DNA of 64,000 bases from Lewinellaceae bacterium (lineage in GTDB: Bacteria > Bacteroidota > Bacteroidia > Chitinophagales > Saprospiraceae), in NCBI GenBank assembly GCA_020636095.1, contig JACJYN010000002.1, positions 496,001-560,000 on the forward strand. The letters run 5' to 3'. The notes beneath the pieces were generated by a model that saw nothing but the letters and a program-made list of their open reading frames with translations, made no database searches and had not been told where the DNA came from. Position 1 is the stretch's first letter; every line of letters begins with the position of its first letter. This document shows positions 14,935 through 23,885 of this stretch, piece by piece. The position numbers were made by a program, and so were the translations under genes.

Positions 14935-17900
14935 TACTGGACTTCGGGCGAACCAAGGATGAAGTCGGAAGTGGGAAGTCGGAAGTGGGAAGTCGGAAGT
15001 GCTAAATTGGTATCGGGTGTCGGTTTTTCCGCCTTCCGATTTCCGATTTCCGCCTTCAACGCCGGCCTCTCCAAAGTCCACATCATTAGTCTCTTCGTTT
15101 TGATCACCAAACCAATTGTTCCATTTCAACTGCCCTTCTTTCCACATGCAATAGAGAACCGGCACCGTAAACATGGTAAGCAGTTGCAGGCACATACCGC
15201 CAAATGAGGGTATGGCCATCGGCACCATCACATCGGCGCCCCGCCCGGTGGAGGTAAGGATCGGGAGTAAGGCCAGGATGGTCGTGGCGGCGGTCATGGT
15301 CGCAGGGCGTACCCGGCGTAAGCCGCCCTCCACAACTGACTGCCGGATGCCTTCCACTGTGGTGGGGCTGTGTTCTTTAAACCTATCCCGGATGAAGGTG
15401 GCCACCAGAACACCGTCATCGGTAGCCACCCCGAACAGGGCAAGAAATCCTACCCAGACGGCCACACTAAGGTTGATCGGGTGCATCTGAAATAAGTGCC
15501 GCATATTGGTTCCAAACAACTCGAAGTCCATAAACCAGGGTTGCCCGTAGAGCCAGATCATAATGAATCCGCCGGAGAAGGCTATGAATACACCGCTGAA
15601 CACCATTGCCGTCACTGCTACCGACCGGAATTCAAAGTAGAGGATGAGGAAAATGATACCCAGGGCGATGGGCAATACCAGGCTGATGCGCTTACTGGCC
15701 CTTACCTGTTGTTCGTAGGTGCCGGCAAAGCGGTAGCTGACGCCGGGGGGCACTACCAACTCGCCGCTGTTGATCTTTTCGTCAAGGTATTTTTGAGCAT
15801 TGTTCACAACAGTCACCTCCGCCTGGCCGGGGTCCCGGTCGAAAAGTACGTACCCCACCAGGAAACCGTCTTCACTTTTAATAGATTGCGGGCCCTGCCG
15901 GTATTCGATTTGCATTAGCTCCCCCAGTGGGATCTGGCCACCCGATTGGGTAGACACCAGAATGCGCTTCACGACTTCCGGATCGCTGCGCAGCTCGCGG
16001 GGATAGCGAATGCGGACAGCAAAGCGCTCCCGCCCCTCCACCGTGGTGGTCATCACCATACCCCCCACTGCCGCCTGGATGTGCCGCTGAACCTGCTCGA
16101 TGGTCAACCCGTGGCGGGCAATCGCCTGCCGGTCTATATTAAACTCCAGATAGGGCTTGCCGACAATGCGGTCGGCAAATACGGCGGCGGCTTTTACCCC
16201 CTTTACTTCTTTGAGGTATTTTTCGAGTTGCAGCCCAAAATCCTGAATCGTGGTAAGGTCAGCCCCTTTCACCTTAATGCCCATCGGCGCCCGCATACCG
16301 GTCTGAAGCATCACCAGGCGAGTCTCGATGGGTTGTAGCTTGGGCGCAGAGGTGACGCCGGGTAGTTTGGTTGCCGCCACGATCTCCTGCCAGATGTCGT
16401 CCGGCGTCTTGATGTGATCGCGCCATTGGCGGTAGTATTTCCCATTGGGGCCTTCAATAAGTACACCGTTTTCATCCCGTAGGTACTCCCCGTTCTCGTC
16501 TACTTTATATCGGATGCGGTGGCCGTCCTTATTTACTTTGTATTCCGTCTTGTACAGGATAATATTTTCGTACATGGAAACCGGGGCGGGGTCGAGGGCA
16601 CTTTCCACCCGGCCCATTTTCCCAACGACCGATTCCACTTCCGGGATGGCGGTAACCGCCATATCGAGCATCCTCAGGTTGTTGGTATTCTGCTGAATAC
16701 CGGTGTGCGGCATGGAAGTAGGCATCAGTAAGAAGGAGCCTTCATTCAGGGACGGCATAAATTCCTGGCCGGTGTTTTTCAAAATACTGACCCCCCAAAC
16801 TACTATGCCGGTAACCGTGAGCAAGAACACCCAGCGAAAGCGCAGGAAAAAACGCAACACCTGCTCGTAGAAGTGGATAAGGGTGAAAAACACCAGCATC
16901 AGCACCGTAATGATGCCGCCCACAAAAATGAAATTCGTCAGGACACTTTCGTTCACCCCCAGAGGCATCCAGGCCCGGGTCAGGAAAAAAGCGACCAGCC
17001 CGGCATAAAATATGTTTTTGAGCCAGTTGTAAGTAGTGTCTGTTTTTTCCGTAAGATTGTCGCTTATCCAAATACCTGATACTTCGAACAGGGATACAAG
17101 GATGACGATCATTCCAAGCCAGAAGTTGAATAGTACCGCCACCAAAACACCCCCCACCAGTAACACGAGGTTGGAAAGATAGCGCCAGCGGCTTTTCTTT
17201 GGCTGTATGGAAAACAGGCTGTGCGCCATCGGTGGCAATACTGTAATAGCCAGAACGATAGAGGCCAGTAGCGCAAAGGTTTTGGTAAAGGCCAGCGGCC
17301 GGAATAACTTGCCTTCGGCCGCTTCCATTGCGAAAACCGGCAGAAAACTCACAATGGTGGTGGAAACCGCTGTAATTACGGCTGAGGCCACCTCGGTTGT
17401 CGCCTCATAAATTGTCGCCAGCAGCGGTTTTCCCGGCGGCGCTTCCTTAATGTTTTTCACCATGCTTTCCGTCAGCACGATCCCCATGTCCACCATGGTG
17501 CCAATGGCGATCGCAATACCGGAAAGGGAAACAATATTGGCGTCGATCCCAAACTGCCGCATAGCGACGAAGCACATCAACACCGCCACCGGCAGCGCGC
17601 CGGATACCAACAGCGACGACTTCAGGTTGAACAACATCAGGATGACCACGATCACCGTGATGAGCACTTCCAGCGTGAGCGCCTCTTCCAGTGTGCCGAT
17701 CGTCTCCTGGATCAGCTGGGTGCGGTCATAAAATGGGATGACCTTTACCTGAGAGATGGTTCCGTCTTCCAGCGTCTTGGAAGGAAGCCCGGGCTCCAGT
17801 TCCGCAATTTTGGCTTTCACATTTTTGATCACCTGCATGGGGTTGGCGCCGTAGCGGGCCACCACCACGCCGCCGACCGCTTCAGCCCCCGACTTATCCA

Positions 17901-18777
17901 GCGCGCCTCGCCTTGTGGCCGGGCCGATATTTACCCGGGCAACATCCTTGATGTAAACGGGAACGTTGTCGTTCACCGCCACCACCGAGTATTCAATATC
18001 TTCCACATTTTTGATGTACCCCAGCCCCCGCACGAAATACTCGGCCAGATTGATCTCCATGGTCTGAGCGCCGATGTCTATGTTGCTTCCTTTGACCGCA
18101 GCCATCACCTGCTCCAAGGTAATGCGGTGGATCTTCATGGCATCCGGGTCAACATCGATTTGGTATTCTTTGACAAAGCCTCCCACAGAGGCCACTTCCG
18201 ACACCCCTTCGGCGGAAGACAGGCCGTAACGCACATAATAATCCTGAATAGTGCGCAGTTCGTGCGGATCCCAGCCCCCGGCAGGTTTACCGTCGGCGTC
18301 CCTTCCTTCCAGCGTATACCAGTAGATCTGGCCCAGGGCGGTGGCGTCCGGCCCCAAAGCAGGCTGAACCCCATCGGGCAGGAGGTTGGCGGGCAGGGAG
18401 TTCAGTTTCTCCAGTATCCGGGAGCGGCTCCAGTAAAACTCCACATCCTCCTGAAAAATGATGTAAATAGTGGAAAAGCCAAACATGGAGTTACTCCGGA
18501 TGGTTCTTACCCCGGGAATCCCCAACAGGGCTGAGGTGAGCGGGTAAGAGATCTGGTCCTCCACATCCTGCGGGGAGCGCCCCATCCAGCGGGTGAAGAC
18601 GATCTGCTGGTTCTCTCCAATATCGGGGATGGCGTCCACCGCTACGGGGTCGCGGGGCAGCCAGTTGATATTAAAATCAAAGGGTGCGGAGACAATGCCC
18701 CATCCCGTAAAGAACAGGAGTAGTATCCAGGCTACCAGCTTGTTTTCCAAAAAGAATCGGATAATTGCATTAAGCAT
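13693..18777 (-). CDS. cusA: CusA-like heavy-metal RND pump joined in frame to CusC-like outer-membrane factor
   Basis: One uninterrupted 1694-residue frame. Residues 1 to about 1240 are a CusA/CzcA-type proton-driven efflux pump: N-terminal membrane segment, DPVAVDAIPDIGENQQIVFT, the proton-relay helix GIAIAIGTMVDMGIVL near residue 430, and the C-terminal transmembrane block ending VPVLYCMWKEGQ. Residues 1282-1694 are a complete TolC/CusC-type protein with its own signal peptide. The join (about 1240-1281) is partly encoded by a repeat of six heptamers (14961-15002) and has no homology to either protein. Most likely two genes whose intervening stop was lost by repeat expansion; translation may restart at 14934. 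The HYC_CC_PP gene precedes it. Confidence 0.9.
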   Translation of the reverse strand: MLNAIIRFFLENKLVAWILLLFFTGWGIVSAPFDFNINWLPRDPVAVDAIPDIGENQQIVFTRWMGRSPQDVEDQISYPLTSALLGIPGVRTIRSNSMFGFSTIYIIFQEDVEFYWSRSRILEKLNSLPANLLPDGVQPALGPDATALGQIYWYTLEGRDADGKPAGGWDPHELRTIQDYYVRYGLSSAEGVSEVASVGGFVKEYQIDVDPDAMKIHRITLEQVMAAVKGSNIDIGAQTMEINLAEYFVRGLGYIKNVEDIEYSVVAVNDNVPVYIKDVARVNIGPATRRGALDKSGAEAVGGVVVARYGANPMQVIKNVKAKIAELEPGLPSKTLEDGTISQVKVIPFYDRTQLIQETIGTLEEALTLEVLITVIVVILMLFNLKSSLLVSGALPVAVLMCFVAMRQFGIDANIVSLSGIAIAIGTMVDMGIVLTESMVKNIKEAPPGKPLLATIYEATTEVASAVITAVSTTIVSFLPVFAMEAAEGKLFRPLAFTKTFALLASIVLAITVLPPMAHSLFSIQPKKSRWRYLSNLVLLVGGVLVAVLFNFWLGMIVILVSLFEVSGIWISDNLTEKTDTTYNWLKNIFYAGLVAFFLTRAWMPLGVNESVLTNFIFVGGIITVLMLVFFTLIHFYEQVLRFFLRFRWVFLLTVTGIVVWGVSILKNTGQEFMPSLNEGSFLLMPTSMPHTGIQQNTNNLRMLDMAVTAIPEVESVVGKMGRVESALDPAPVSMYENIILYKTEYKVNKDGHRIRYKVDENGEYLRDENGVLIEGPNGKYYRQWRDHIKTPDDIWQEIVAATKLPGVTSAPKLQPIETRLVMLQTGMRAPMGIKVKGADLTTIQDFGLQLEKYLKEVKGVKAAAVFADRIVGKPYLEFNIDRQAIARHGLTIEQVQRHIQAAVGGMVMTTTVEGRERFAVRIRYPRELRSDPEVVKRILVSTQSGGQIPLGELMQIEYRQGPQSIKSEDGFLVGYVLFDRDPGQAEVTVVNNAQKYLDEKINSGELVVPPGVSYRFAGTYEQQVRASKRISLVLPIALGIIFLILYFEFRSVAVTAMVFSGVFIAFSGGFIMIWLYGQPWFMDFELFGTNMRHLFQMHPINLSVAVWVGFLALFGVATDDGVLVATFIRDRFKEHSPTTVEGIRQSVVEGGLRRVRPATMTAATTILALLPILTSTGRGADVMVPMAIPSFGGMCLQLLTMFTVPVLYCMWKEGQLKWNNWFGDQNEETNDVDFGEAGVEGGNRKSEGGKTDTRYQFSTSDFPLPTSHFRLHPWFARSPVMKYQHKIMTGLVLLLFVLGQKTSAQPLQNLLLAADSANLELKAFYQEYLAALEKAPQVSQLPEPEAGLGVFPLPVETRLGPQWVRLSVTQMFPWKGTLGARKDVVLAMAKAQYEQIAASRLNLHYQVKQAYFQLYDLDERQRILKKNIDIFRTLESIATTRVETGKASLADVLRVQIRIRGLEEELNMLENQKKKPLAVINRLLNRPGPAPVALDDTLLLADPPYERTALLEGIQEGHPMLRMFSLQQEAAQRAIELNALEGKPSFGVGLDYIAVGKRTDAEPAHNGRDILSPRVGVRIPLYREKYRAKEQEERLRIQALETRKQDLFLQFRSAIEQAYADLEDGRIKYRLSQEQKATTQSAIELLLAAYSNEGASFTDLMELESQLINYDLMALSAVVKTQMAQAEIERYMP
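14961..15002. repeat. Heptamer tandem repeat in the cusA-cusC junction
   Basis: Three copies of a 14-base unit (GAAGTCGGAAGTGG), which is six heptamers alternating GAAGTCG and GAAGTGG. Each heptamer gained or lost shifts the frame that links CusA to CusC. Nearby, 15028-15062 carries further short repeats of TTCCGATTTCCG type. Confidence 0.8.
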
Positions 18778-18947
18778 AAGGCCATATTGTAACGTAGGTT
18801 TTAATAGAATATCCCGCTTGGGATACAGCGCCGGTTGTTTGTTGTCAGTTGCTCGTTTTCAGTTCGTGGCCAGGGAGGCCAGACAACAGCACAACGACTT
18901 TAGCCACTGCGGCAGAATACCGAGTGGCCTCAAAAACCAACGATGGA

Positions 18948-19391
18948 CTATAGGCGAAAAACCTGCAACAACACGGATAGGTCGTTGAGGACAATGGGCG
19001 GTTTGTAGGTTAAGTAGTGGAGCGTATTGGAATCTAAGGCAGGCAGTTCAATATTGAACACTACAAAAATGGCGGCCAACAGAACCGGCGTAACCTGCAA
19101 GTCGATTTGAAAGGATGGGGCTACCTGTTCATCCGAGGCCTTGACATATTCCGTTTCATCGTCGCAGCACCCCTTTTTTTCCTTCTCTCCAGAGCTATGC
19201 ATCGGACAGCCCTTCATGGCCTTATCCTGATGGCAGGGTTCTGCCTTGTGGAAAATAGCCATGCTCTTCAGCTCGTTCTGGCAATAGTGTTTGTTGACTA
19301 CAAAGCCGGTAGAGCTGATGAAGAGGAGAACGGCGAGGATGATATGTGCTGCTCTGGTGAACAAATAATCAAATTTCTCACAAAGGTACAA
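18948..19391 (-). CDS. HYC_CC_PP family protein
   Basis: 147 residues with an N-terminal transmembrane or signal segment (AAHIILAVLLFISSTGFV). It shows the three marks that name this Bacteroidota family: HYC (VNKHYCQNELKSMAIF), CC (KKGCCDDETEYVKASD), and PP near the C-terminus (LTYKPPIVLNDLSVLLQ). A second hydrophobic stretch (VLLAAIFVVFNI) precedes PP. The Cys, His and Met content and location just upstream of cusA suggest a membrane accessory for copper or heavy-metal handling; this is inference. Confidence 0.85.
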   Translation of the reverse strand: MYLCEKFDYLFTRAAHIILAVLLFISSTGFVVNKHYCQNELKSMAIFHKAEPCHQDKAMKGCPMHSSGEKEKKGCCDDETEYVKASDEQVAPSFQIDLQVTPVLLAAIFVVFNIELPALDSNTLHYLTYKPPIVLNDLSVLLQVFRL

Positions 19392-19549
19392 ATTAAACCA
19401 TTGAGAAGTTTTATGAAATTTTGGGGATTATTATAAAAATAAGGAGCCGGATAGCAGATTGATTCTATTTTTATAAAGTGAAAGCCGCCTTATTCTATTA
19501 ATAAGCTGGCTCCTGTCTAAGATTTGTTGCCGAATAGTTAGTTCACGCC

Positions 19550-20734
19550 CTACTTAAACGGATCCTCAAACCGGCTGGCCGTCACCAATTCCTGGTCCGT
19601 CAGCGTTTCCAGGAAGGCCACCAGGGCGGCTTTCTCCGTATTGCTGAGGTTGAGCCGGCGCGGGCTGTTGCCGTCGGGCGCCCGCAGGCGGTGGTCCAGG
19701 TTCTGGTGCATTTTCACGCCGGAGTTGTAGTGTTCCACCACTTCTTCCAGGGTGGCGAAGCGCCCGTCGTGCATATAGGGAGCTGTCAGGGCGATATTGC
19801 GCAGGAAGGGCACTTTGAACTTACCTACATCGGTAGGGTTGCCGGTGACCTTGCCCACTCCAAGGTCGGTATAATCCTGATCCAGGCCGTTGTTCGCCAC
19901 GGTTTCCTGAGAAATAGACATATTGGCGCCGTGGCAGGAAGAGCAGTGCTGGATAAACAAGGCTTTGCCCTGGTTTTCCTGTTGGGTGAAATTGGAAAAA
20001 GTACTGCCCACATCCCCCTTTCTGGCGGCCAGGCCATCGTCAAAGCGGGTCTGAGTGGATACGATCGCGTTGATGAATTCCTGCAAGGCATCCGTAATCA
20101 TGTGGGGCTGAACGGCTTCGGTATTGTAAGCCTTGTTGAACAGGACCCTGTAATAAGGCTCCTGAGCCAGGCGGCCGGCCAGCTCGTTCAGGTCCATGCC
20201 CATCTCGATATCATCTTGTATAGTCATGGTGCTCTGCTCGGCAATGGTGTGGGCGCGTTCATCCCAGAAGAAAAACTGCTGCTGGGTAGGAGGAGCCAGC
20301 CCTCCCCCGTTGCTTCCTTCGTAAGAGGATTTGAAGTTGGCCACTGAGCCCAGGGCCAGAGAATTGCGCAAGGTCAGTTCTCCATCGAAACCCTCGCTAA
20401 AAGCTTTATTGTCGGCAAAGGCCAGTTCCTGATGGTGGCAGGAAGCACAGTTGATCTTCTCATTCCGGGAAAGCTTATTATCGTAGAAAAGGACTCGGCC
20501 CAGCGTGGCTTTGGCGTTATTGATCCTGGGGGGCACCATGCCCAGGTCGAGCATGTGCTGCGGCAACTCGACATCGTAATCCACCCGGTCGTTAGGCAGG
20601 CCGAGCACGGCGGAAATCGCCTGGTATTCCTCATCGGAGTACGTGGTGTAACGCACATCCACCGTGTCTTTCACACAGGAAACCAGCGTCATAGAGAGTA
20701 TCAGAAGAAGAGCGGGTAACGTTCTTGTTTTCAT
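19550..20734 (-). CDS. Di-heme cytochrome c peroxidase (MauG/CcpA family) lipoprotein
   Basis: 394 residues with a lipobox signal peptide (LILSMTLVSC). Two CxxCH haem c sites lie in the usual order: CASCHHQELAF near residue 96, and CSSCHGANMS near residue 265. The family's LRNSLALG and FKVPFLRNIALTAPYMHDG blocks are present. Enzymes of this family reduce H2O2 or oxidise partner proteins in the periplasm. It lies upstream of the vWA lipoprotein's 3' end with 114 bases between; whether they form a unit is not clear. Confidence 0.93.
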   Translation of the reverse strand: MKTRTLPALLLILSMTLVSCVKDTVDVRYTTYSDEEYQAISAVLGLPNDRVDYDVELPQHMLDLGMVPPRINNAKATLGRVLFYDNKLSRNEKINCASCHHQELAFADNKAFSEGFDGELTLRNSLALGSVANFKSSYEGSNGGGLAPPTQQQFFFWDERAHTIAEQSTMTIQDDIEMGMDLNELAGRLAQEPYYRVLFNKAYNTEAVQPHMITDALQEFINAIVSTQTRFDDGLAARKGDVGSTFSNFTQQENQGKALFIQHCSSCHGANMSISQETVANNGLDQDYTDLGVGKVTGNPTDVGKFKVPFLRNIALTAPYMHDGRFATLEEVVEHYNSGVKMHQNLDHRLRAPDGNSPRRLNLSNTEKAALVAFLETLTDQELVTASRFEDPFK

Positions 20735-20848
20735 AACTTAGGGAATTTAATAACAAGGCTTTATTGGATAACCACCAATATACGGCTTTATTGCTTTGTC
20801 ATCAAATTGTAACATTCGCCAAGAGTGATTTAGGGTGTTAAAGTTTAG

Positions 20849-22045
20849 TTATTCCACATATTTATCGACCAGGCGCACGACCAGGTCGTTGAGGAATTCC
20901 ACTTCATAATCTCCTACGGTGGGTTCCAGGTGTTCGTTGCCGATGCCGCTGTGGTTGGTGATGAAGGTATAGGTGCTGTTGGAAGCAATAGCCAGGATGC
21001 GCATCAGGAATTCCGTCTCCTTATCGATACCGCTGGCGGTAATGGGTATCACCTTGATGCCTTTTTGGGCGGCCAGCAGGATTTGATCCTGTACGGACTG
21101 GATCACATCATCCTGATGGTGAGGCGGGGCGTCCAGAATGAGAAACAGCAGGCGGGCGCGGGCGTTCTCCCGCCAGGCCTGCCCTCCGATGGCCTTCTCG
21201 AGGGCGGAGTGCACCGCCTCGGGGAAATCCCCGCCACCGTCGGCTTTCTGAATGTTGATAAAATCCACCACCTGCGCGAAGTTCCCGTCCAGGTTGGAGG
21301 TGCGGGTGACGTATTCGTCGCCTTCATCGCGATAAAAAACAGAACCCATGCGAAAGCTGATGTTATTATTGTTATTCCGTATGCGCGCGATAATATCGTT
21401 GATCTCCACTTTGATGTATTCCAGTTCGTCTGCCATGGAGCCGGTGGCGTCAAAGACGAAAAAGACGTCGGCCTCCTGGCTGTAGGAGCCATTCACCGGG
21501 ATCACCATTTCATTGATACCGGATTCGTAGAATTTCACCTCATTGAGATAATAAGACTGCCCCTGAACGTTCACTTTGATGCGGGCAGGCTGTCCGGCGG
21601 CCGGCCCCATCAGCGCAGGAAAGAATTCCGCACGCCCGAAGTTGTCGGTACGAGCCCGCCACAGAACCTCTTCATTTACTCCCAGCAGAATGGCCTCTGC
21701 ATCAATCACCGGACTGCCGTTGGGCTGGCTTAGCTTCAGGCTTACGCGCCCAAAGTCGTCGAATTTCCAGTATCCGGGATATTCCGAAAGGGTATCCTTG
21801 GCGATCAGGCCTTCCCAGAATTGCCAGTTGTCGAGGTCGTTCCACTCACCGGCCGTCAACTGGCCCGCCTGTAGAGTGCTGTCTCCGGCCTGTCCTGAAC
21901 TGGAACTGCTGCTGACCGCGCCGCTGAAGCTTTCATCGAAGGTAATGTCCCCGTCTTCAGAAGAGCTTTTGAGGCCAATATCGTCTTTTTCACAACTGAA
22001 CAGCATGAGCGCCAGGCTCAGGCAAAGAAGGAATGTGTATTTCAT
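20849..22045 (-). CDS. von Willebrand factor A domain lipoprotein
   Basis: 398 residues. A lipobox (LSLALMLFSC) gives an anchored protein, followed by an Asp/Ser-rich low-complexity spacer (SGAVSSSSSSGQAGD). A carboxypeptidase-regulatory-like domain spans about 95-175. A vWA domain with the metal-site motif FVFDATGSMADELEY starts near 195 and runs to about 380, with GGGDFPEAVHSALEKA in the MIDAS region. Likely binds a protein or carbohydrate ligand at the envelope. It is transcribed toward the cytochrome peroxidase gene; function otherwise unknown. Confidence 0.85.
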   Translation of the reverse strand: MKYTFLLCLSLALMLFSCEKDDIGLKSSSEDGDITFDESFSGAVSSSSSSGQAGDSTLQAGQLTAGEWNDLDNWQFWEGLIAKDTLSEYPGYWKFDDFGRVSLKLSQPNGSPVIDAEAILLGVNEEVLWRARTDNFGRAEFFPALMGPAAGQPARIKVNVQGQSYYLNEVKFYESGINEMVIPVNGSYSQEADVFFVFDATGSMADELEYIKVEINDIIARIRNNNNNISFRMGSVFYRDEGDEYVTRTSNLDGNFAQVVDFINIQKADGGGDFPEAVHSALEKAIGGQAWRENARARLLFLILDAPPHHQDDVIQSVQDQILLAAQKGIKVIPITASGIDKETEFLMRILAIASNSTYTFITNHSGIGNEHLEPTVGDYEVEFLNDLVVRLVDKYVE

Positions 22046-22084
22046 AGTCTTAGTTTATTGAATGTTTTTTTGACAGGACGCAGG

Positions 22085-22122
22085 GCCGGCAAAAAGCGTT
22101 GGGCAAATTGCCGGCTTTTTTT
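22085..22122 (+). terminator. Hairpin with U-run upstream of fabG
   Basis: GCCGGCAA (22085-22092) pairs with TTGCCGGC (22108-22115), followed by seven T. It lies between two divergent genes, 36 bases before the fabG start, with no plus-strand gene ahead. It may insulate fabG or end antisense transcription; attenuation is possible. A TTACTTTG promoter-like box follows at about 22130. Confidence 0.5.
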
Positions 22123-22157
22123 CTTTTTCCGTTACTTTGCAAAAAAACCAACGACAC

Positions 22158-22904
22158 ATGAAATTACTCGAAGGGAAAGTAGCTCTCGTCACCGGCGGTT
22201 CCCGGGGCATCGGAGCGGCTATTGCCCGGCGCTTTGCCGAGCAGGGCGCTGCCGTAGCATTTACTTACCGCTCGTCAGCTGAACAGGCCCATGCGATGGC
22301 GGCCCAACTCAGCGAATTGGGCGTCAAAGCCAAGGCATATCAGTCGGACGCCAGTTCTTACCAGGCTTCAGAAGAGTTGGCCAATGCGGTATTGCAGGAA
22401 TTTGGCAAAGTCGATATTCTGGTCAACAATGCCGGCATCACCCGGGATAATCTCATGCTGCGGATGACCGAAGAGATGTGGGACGATGTGATACAGACCA
22501 ACCTGAAATCTATTTTCAACCTGACCAAGCACCTCATTCGCCCCATGATGAAAAACCGCGGGGGCAGCATCATCAATATGAGCTCTATCGTTGGGGTAAC
22601 CGGCAATGCCGGGCAAGCCAATTATGCCGCTTCCAAAGCGGGCATCATCGGCTTCACCAAGTCGATCGCCAAAGAGATGGGCTCGCGCAGCATCCGTTGT
22701 AACGCCATCGCCCCCGGTTTCATCGAAACCGATATGACCGACGCCCTGGATGAAAAGGTGAAAGAAGGATACCTGGCCAACATTCCGATGAAACGGCTGG
22801 GTAAGGCGGAAGAAGTGGCCGATGTTTGCGTTTTCCTCGGCTCCGATCTGTCTACTTACGTTTCCGGGCAGGTGATCAGCGTTTGCGGAGCGTTGAATAC
22901 TTAG
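22158..22904 (+). CDS. fabG: 3-oxoacyl-[acyl-carrier-protein] reductase
   Basis: 248 residues from ATG 22158 (MKLLEGKVALVTGGSRGIG). Short-chain dehydrogenase with the NADP-binding TGGSRGIG, the NNAGITRDNL segment, catalytic Ser in INMSSIVGVTGN, the YAASKAG active-site motif, and APGFIETDMT. It reduces 3-oxoacyl-ACP to 3-hydroxyacyl-ACP in fatty-acid synthesis. The C-terminus ends SVCGALNT where VDGGM is usual, a small variation. A gene fragment follows directly. Confidence 0.93.
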   Translation: MKLLEGKVALVTGGSRGIGAAIARRFAEQGAAVAFTYRSSAEQAHAMAAQLSELGVKAKAYQSDASSYQASEELANAVLQEFGKVDILVNNAGITRDNLMLRMTEEMWDDVIQTNLKSIFNLTKHLIRPMMKNRGGSIINMSSIVGVTGNAGQANYAASKAGIIGFTKSIAKEMGSRSIRCNAIAPGFIETDMTDALDEKVKEGYLANIPMKRLGKAEEVADVCVFLGSDLSTYVSGQVISVCGALNT

Positions 22905-22911
22905 TTGTTGA

Positions 22912-23121
22912 TTGCAGCAAGAGGTTGAAACCGTACTGCGAACAGTAGATTCCAACGGCCTACTCCGTCCCAGAAAGGTACAAACCTTCGAAGAAACGGG
23001 CTTGTCGATCCTCGTTCATGTGGCCGAACATTTCTCCTATCACGTTGGGCAAGTTACCTATTACGTCAAAATCCGAAAGGATATTGATCTGGCATACTAC
23101 GGCAACATCCCTCTGGAATAG
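22912..23121 (+). pseudogene. 3' fragment of a DinB/DUF1572-like gene
   Basis: About 69 codons open from a TTG just after the fabG stop. The last 40 residues (LVHVAEHFSYHVGQVTYYVK then a YYGNIPLE end) match the C-terminal helix of DinB-like DUF1572 proteins, including the His pair. The normal 100 or so N-terminal residues are missing, so this looks like a 5'-deleted remnant rather than a gene. Confidence 0.55.
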
Positions 23122-23442
23122 TTAAAACCGGGCGCCCCGGGCCAGCGCCTTGGCATAAGCCGCCAATGCTGACAAGCGCTTTTCGTCAACGGAGAACAGG
23201 CTTTGCCAGTCTACTTCCTCCTGAACGATGGCGCCGGTATCGCATAGTTTATCCAAAAGTAACTCTAGTTCGTCATTGCTGATCCGGGTGTATATCATCA
23301 ATTCTAAAAAAGTAGTACTTCGGTGTTCTTTTAAAGTTTCCAGGACTTGTTTGGAGTTTTTGTCACTCAAGGTTTCCAGGACAAAAATTGCTCTTTGAAT
23401 TTTTTCTGTGTTTACTGGCTTAATTGTAGTCCCTGCGTGCAT
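23122..23442 (-). CDS. Putative winged-helix (ArsR-like) regulator
   Basis: 106 residues from ATG 23442 (MHAGTTIKPVNTEKIQRAIF); an upstream ATG at 23499 would add 19 residues. The order and spacing of helices resemble ArsR-type domains: IFVLETLSDKNSKQVLETL, a recognition-like TFLELMIYTRISNDELELLL, and a wing LCDTGAIVQEEV. No metal-binding cysteine motif is obvious. Family assignment is by pattern only. It converges on the DinB-like fragment with no gap. Confidence 0.5.
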   Translation of the reverse strand: MHAGTTIKPVNTEKIQRAIFVLETLSDKNSKQVLETLKEHRSTTFLELMIYTRISNDELELLLDKLCDTGAIVQEEVDWQSLFSVDEKRLSALAAYAKALARGARF

Positions 23443-23885
23443 AAGGGTAAAGGGTTTAGCAAGAGTGTGTAAATAGTATTTCACAATAATACCTGTCAAG
23501 GGGTAGCAAAATGGGGGGAAAAGAATTATGTTAATGCTAGTTTGTGATCACTTGGAGGGGAGAATCGGAAAGAATTGGGGATGGGTTGTAGAGGCTGTTT
23601 CAAAGTTCTGCGTTAAAGGTTCGAAGCCACCCCGGAAACCGGAGTTACATAGAACTTTGGACATAGGACTTTGGACCCTCCCAAGTTGTAGCCTCCAACT
23701 CAACGCAATTTGACGGTTTGTCTTACGAAACAAAAAGTAAAAAGTTTCAAAAAAATACAAACAATTGCGCTCCGATACTTTCCTGAAAACTGGCCGTCCC
23801 AATTATATCCGGTAATCCAATGGAAGTTTGGTTATCCTATTCAAAATGTAGATTTTTAAACCGCAAAACCAAAACGGACTATCCT
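23443..23885. other. Intergenic region, nothing recognised
   Basis: 443 bases between the putative regulator and the C1 peptidase. Open frames on both strands are short and unlike known proteins. There are imperfect direct repeats of ACTTTGGAC type near 23650, but no promoter box or mobile-element ends were identified. Confidence 0.4.
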
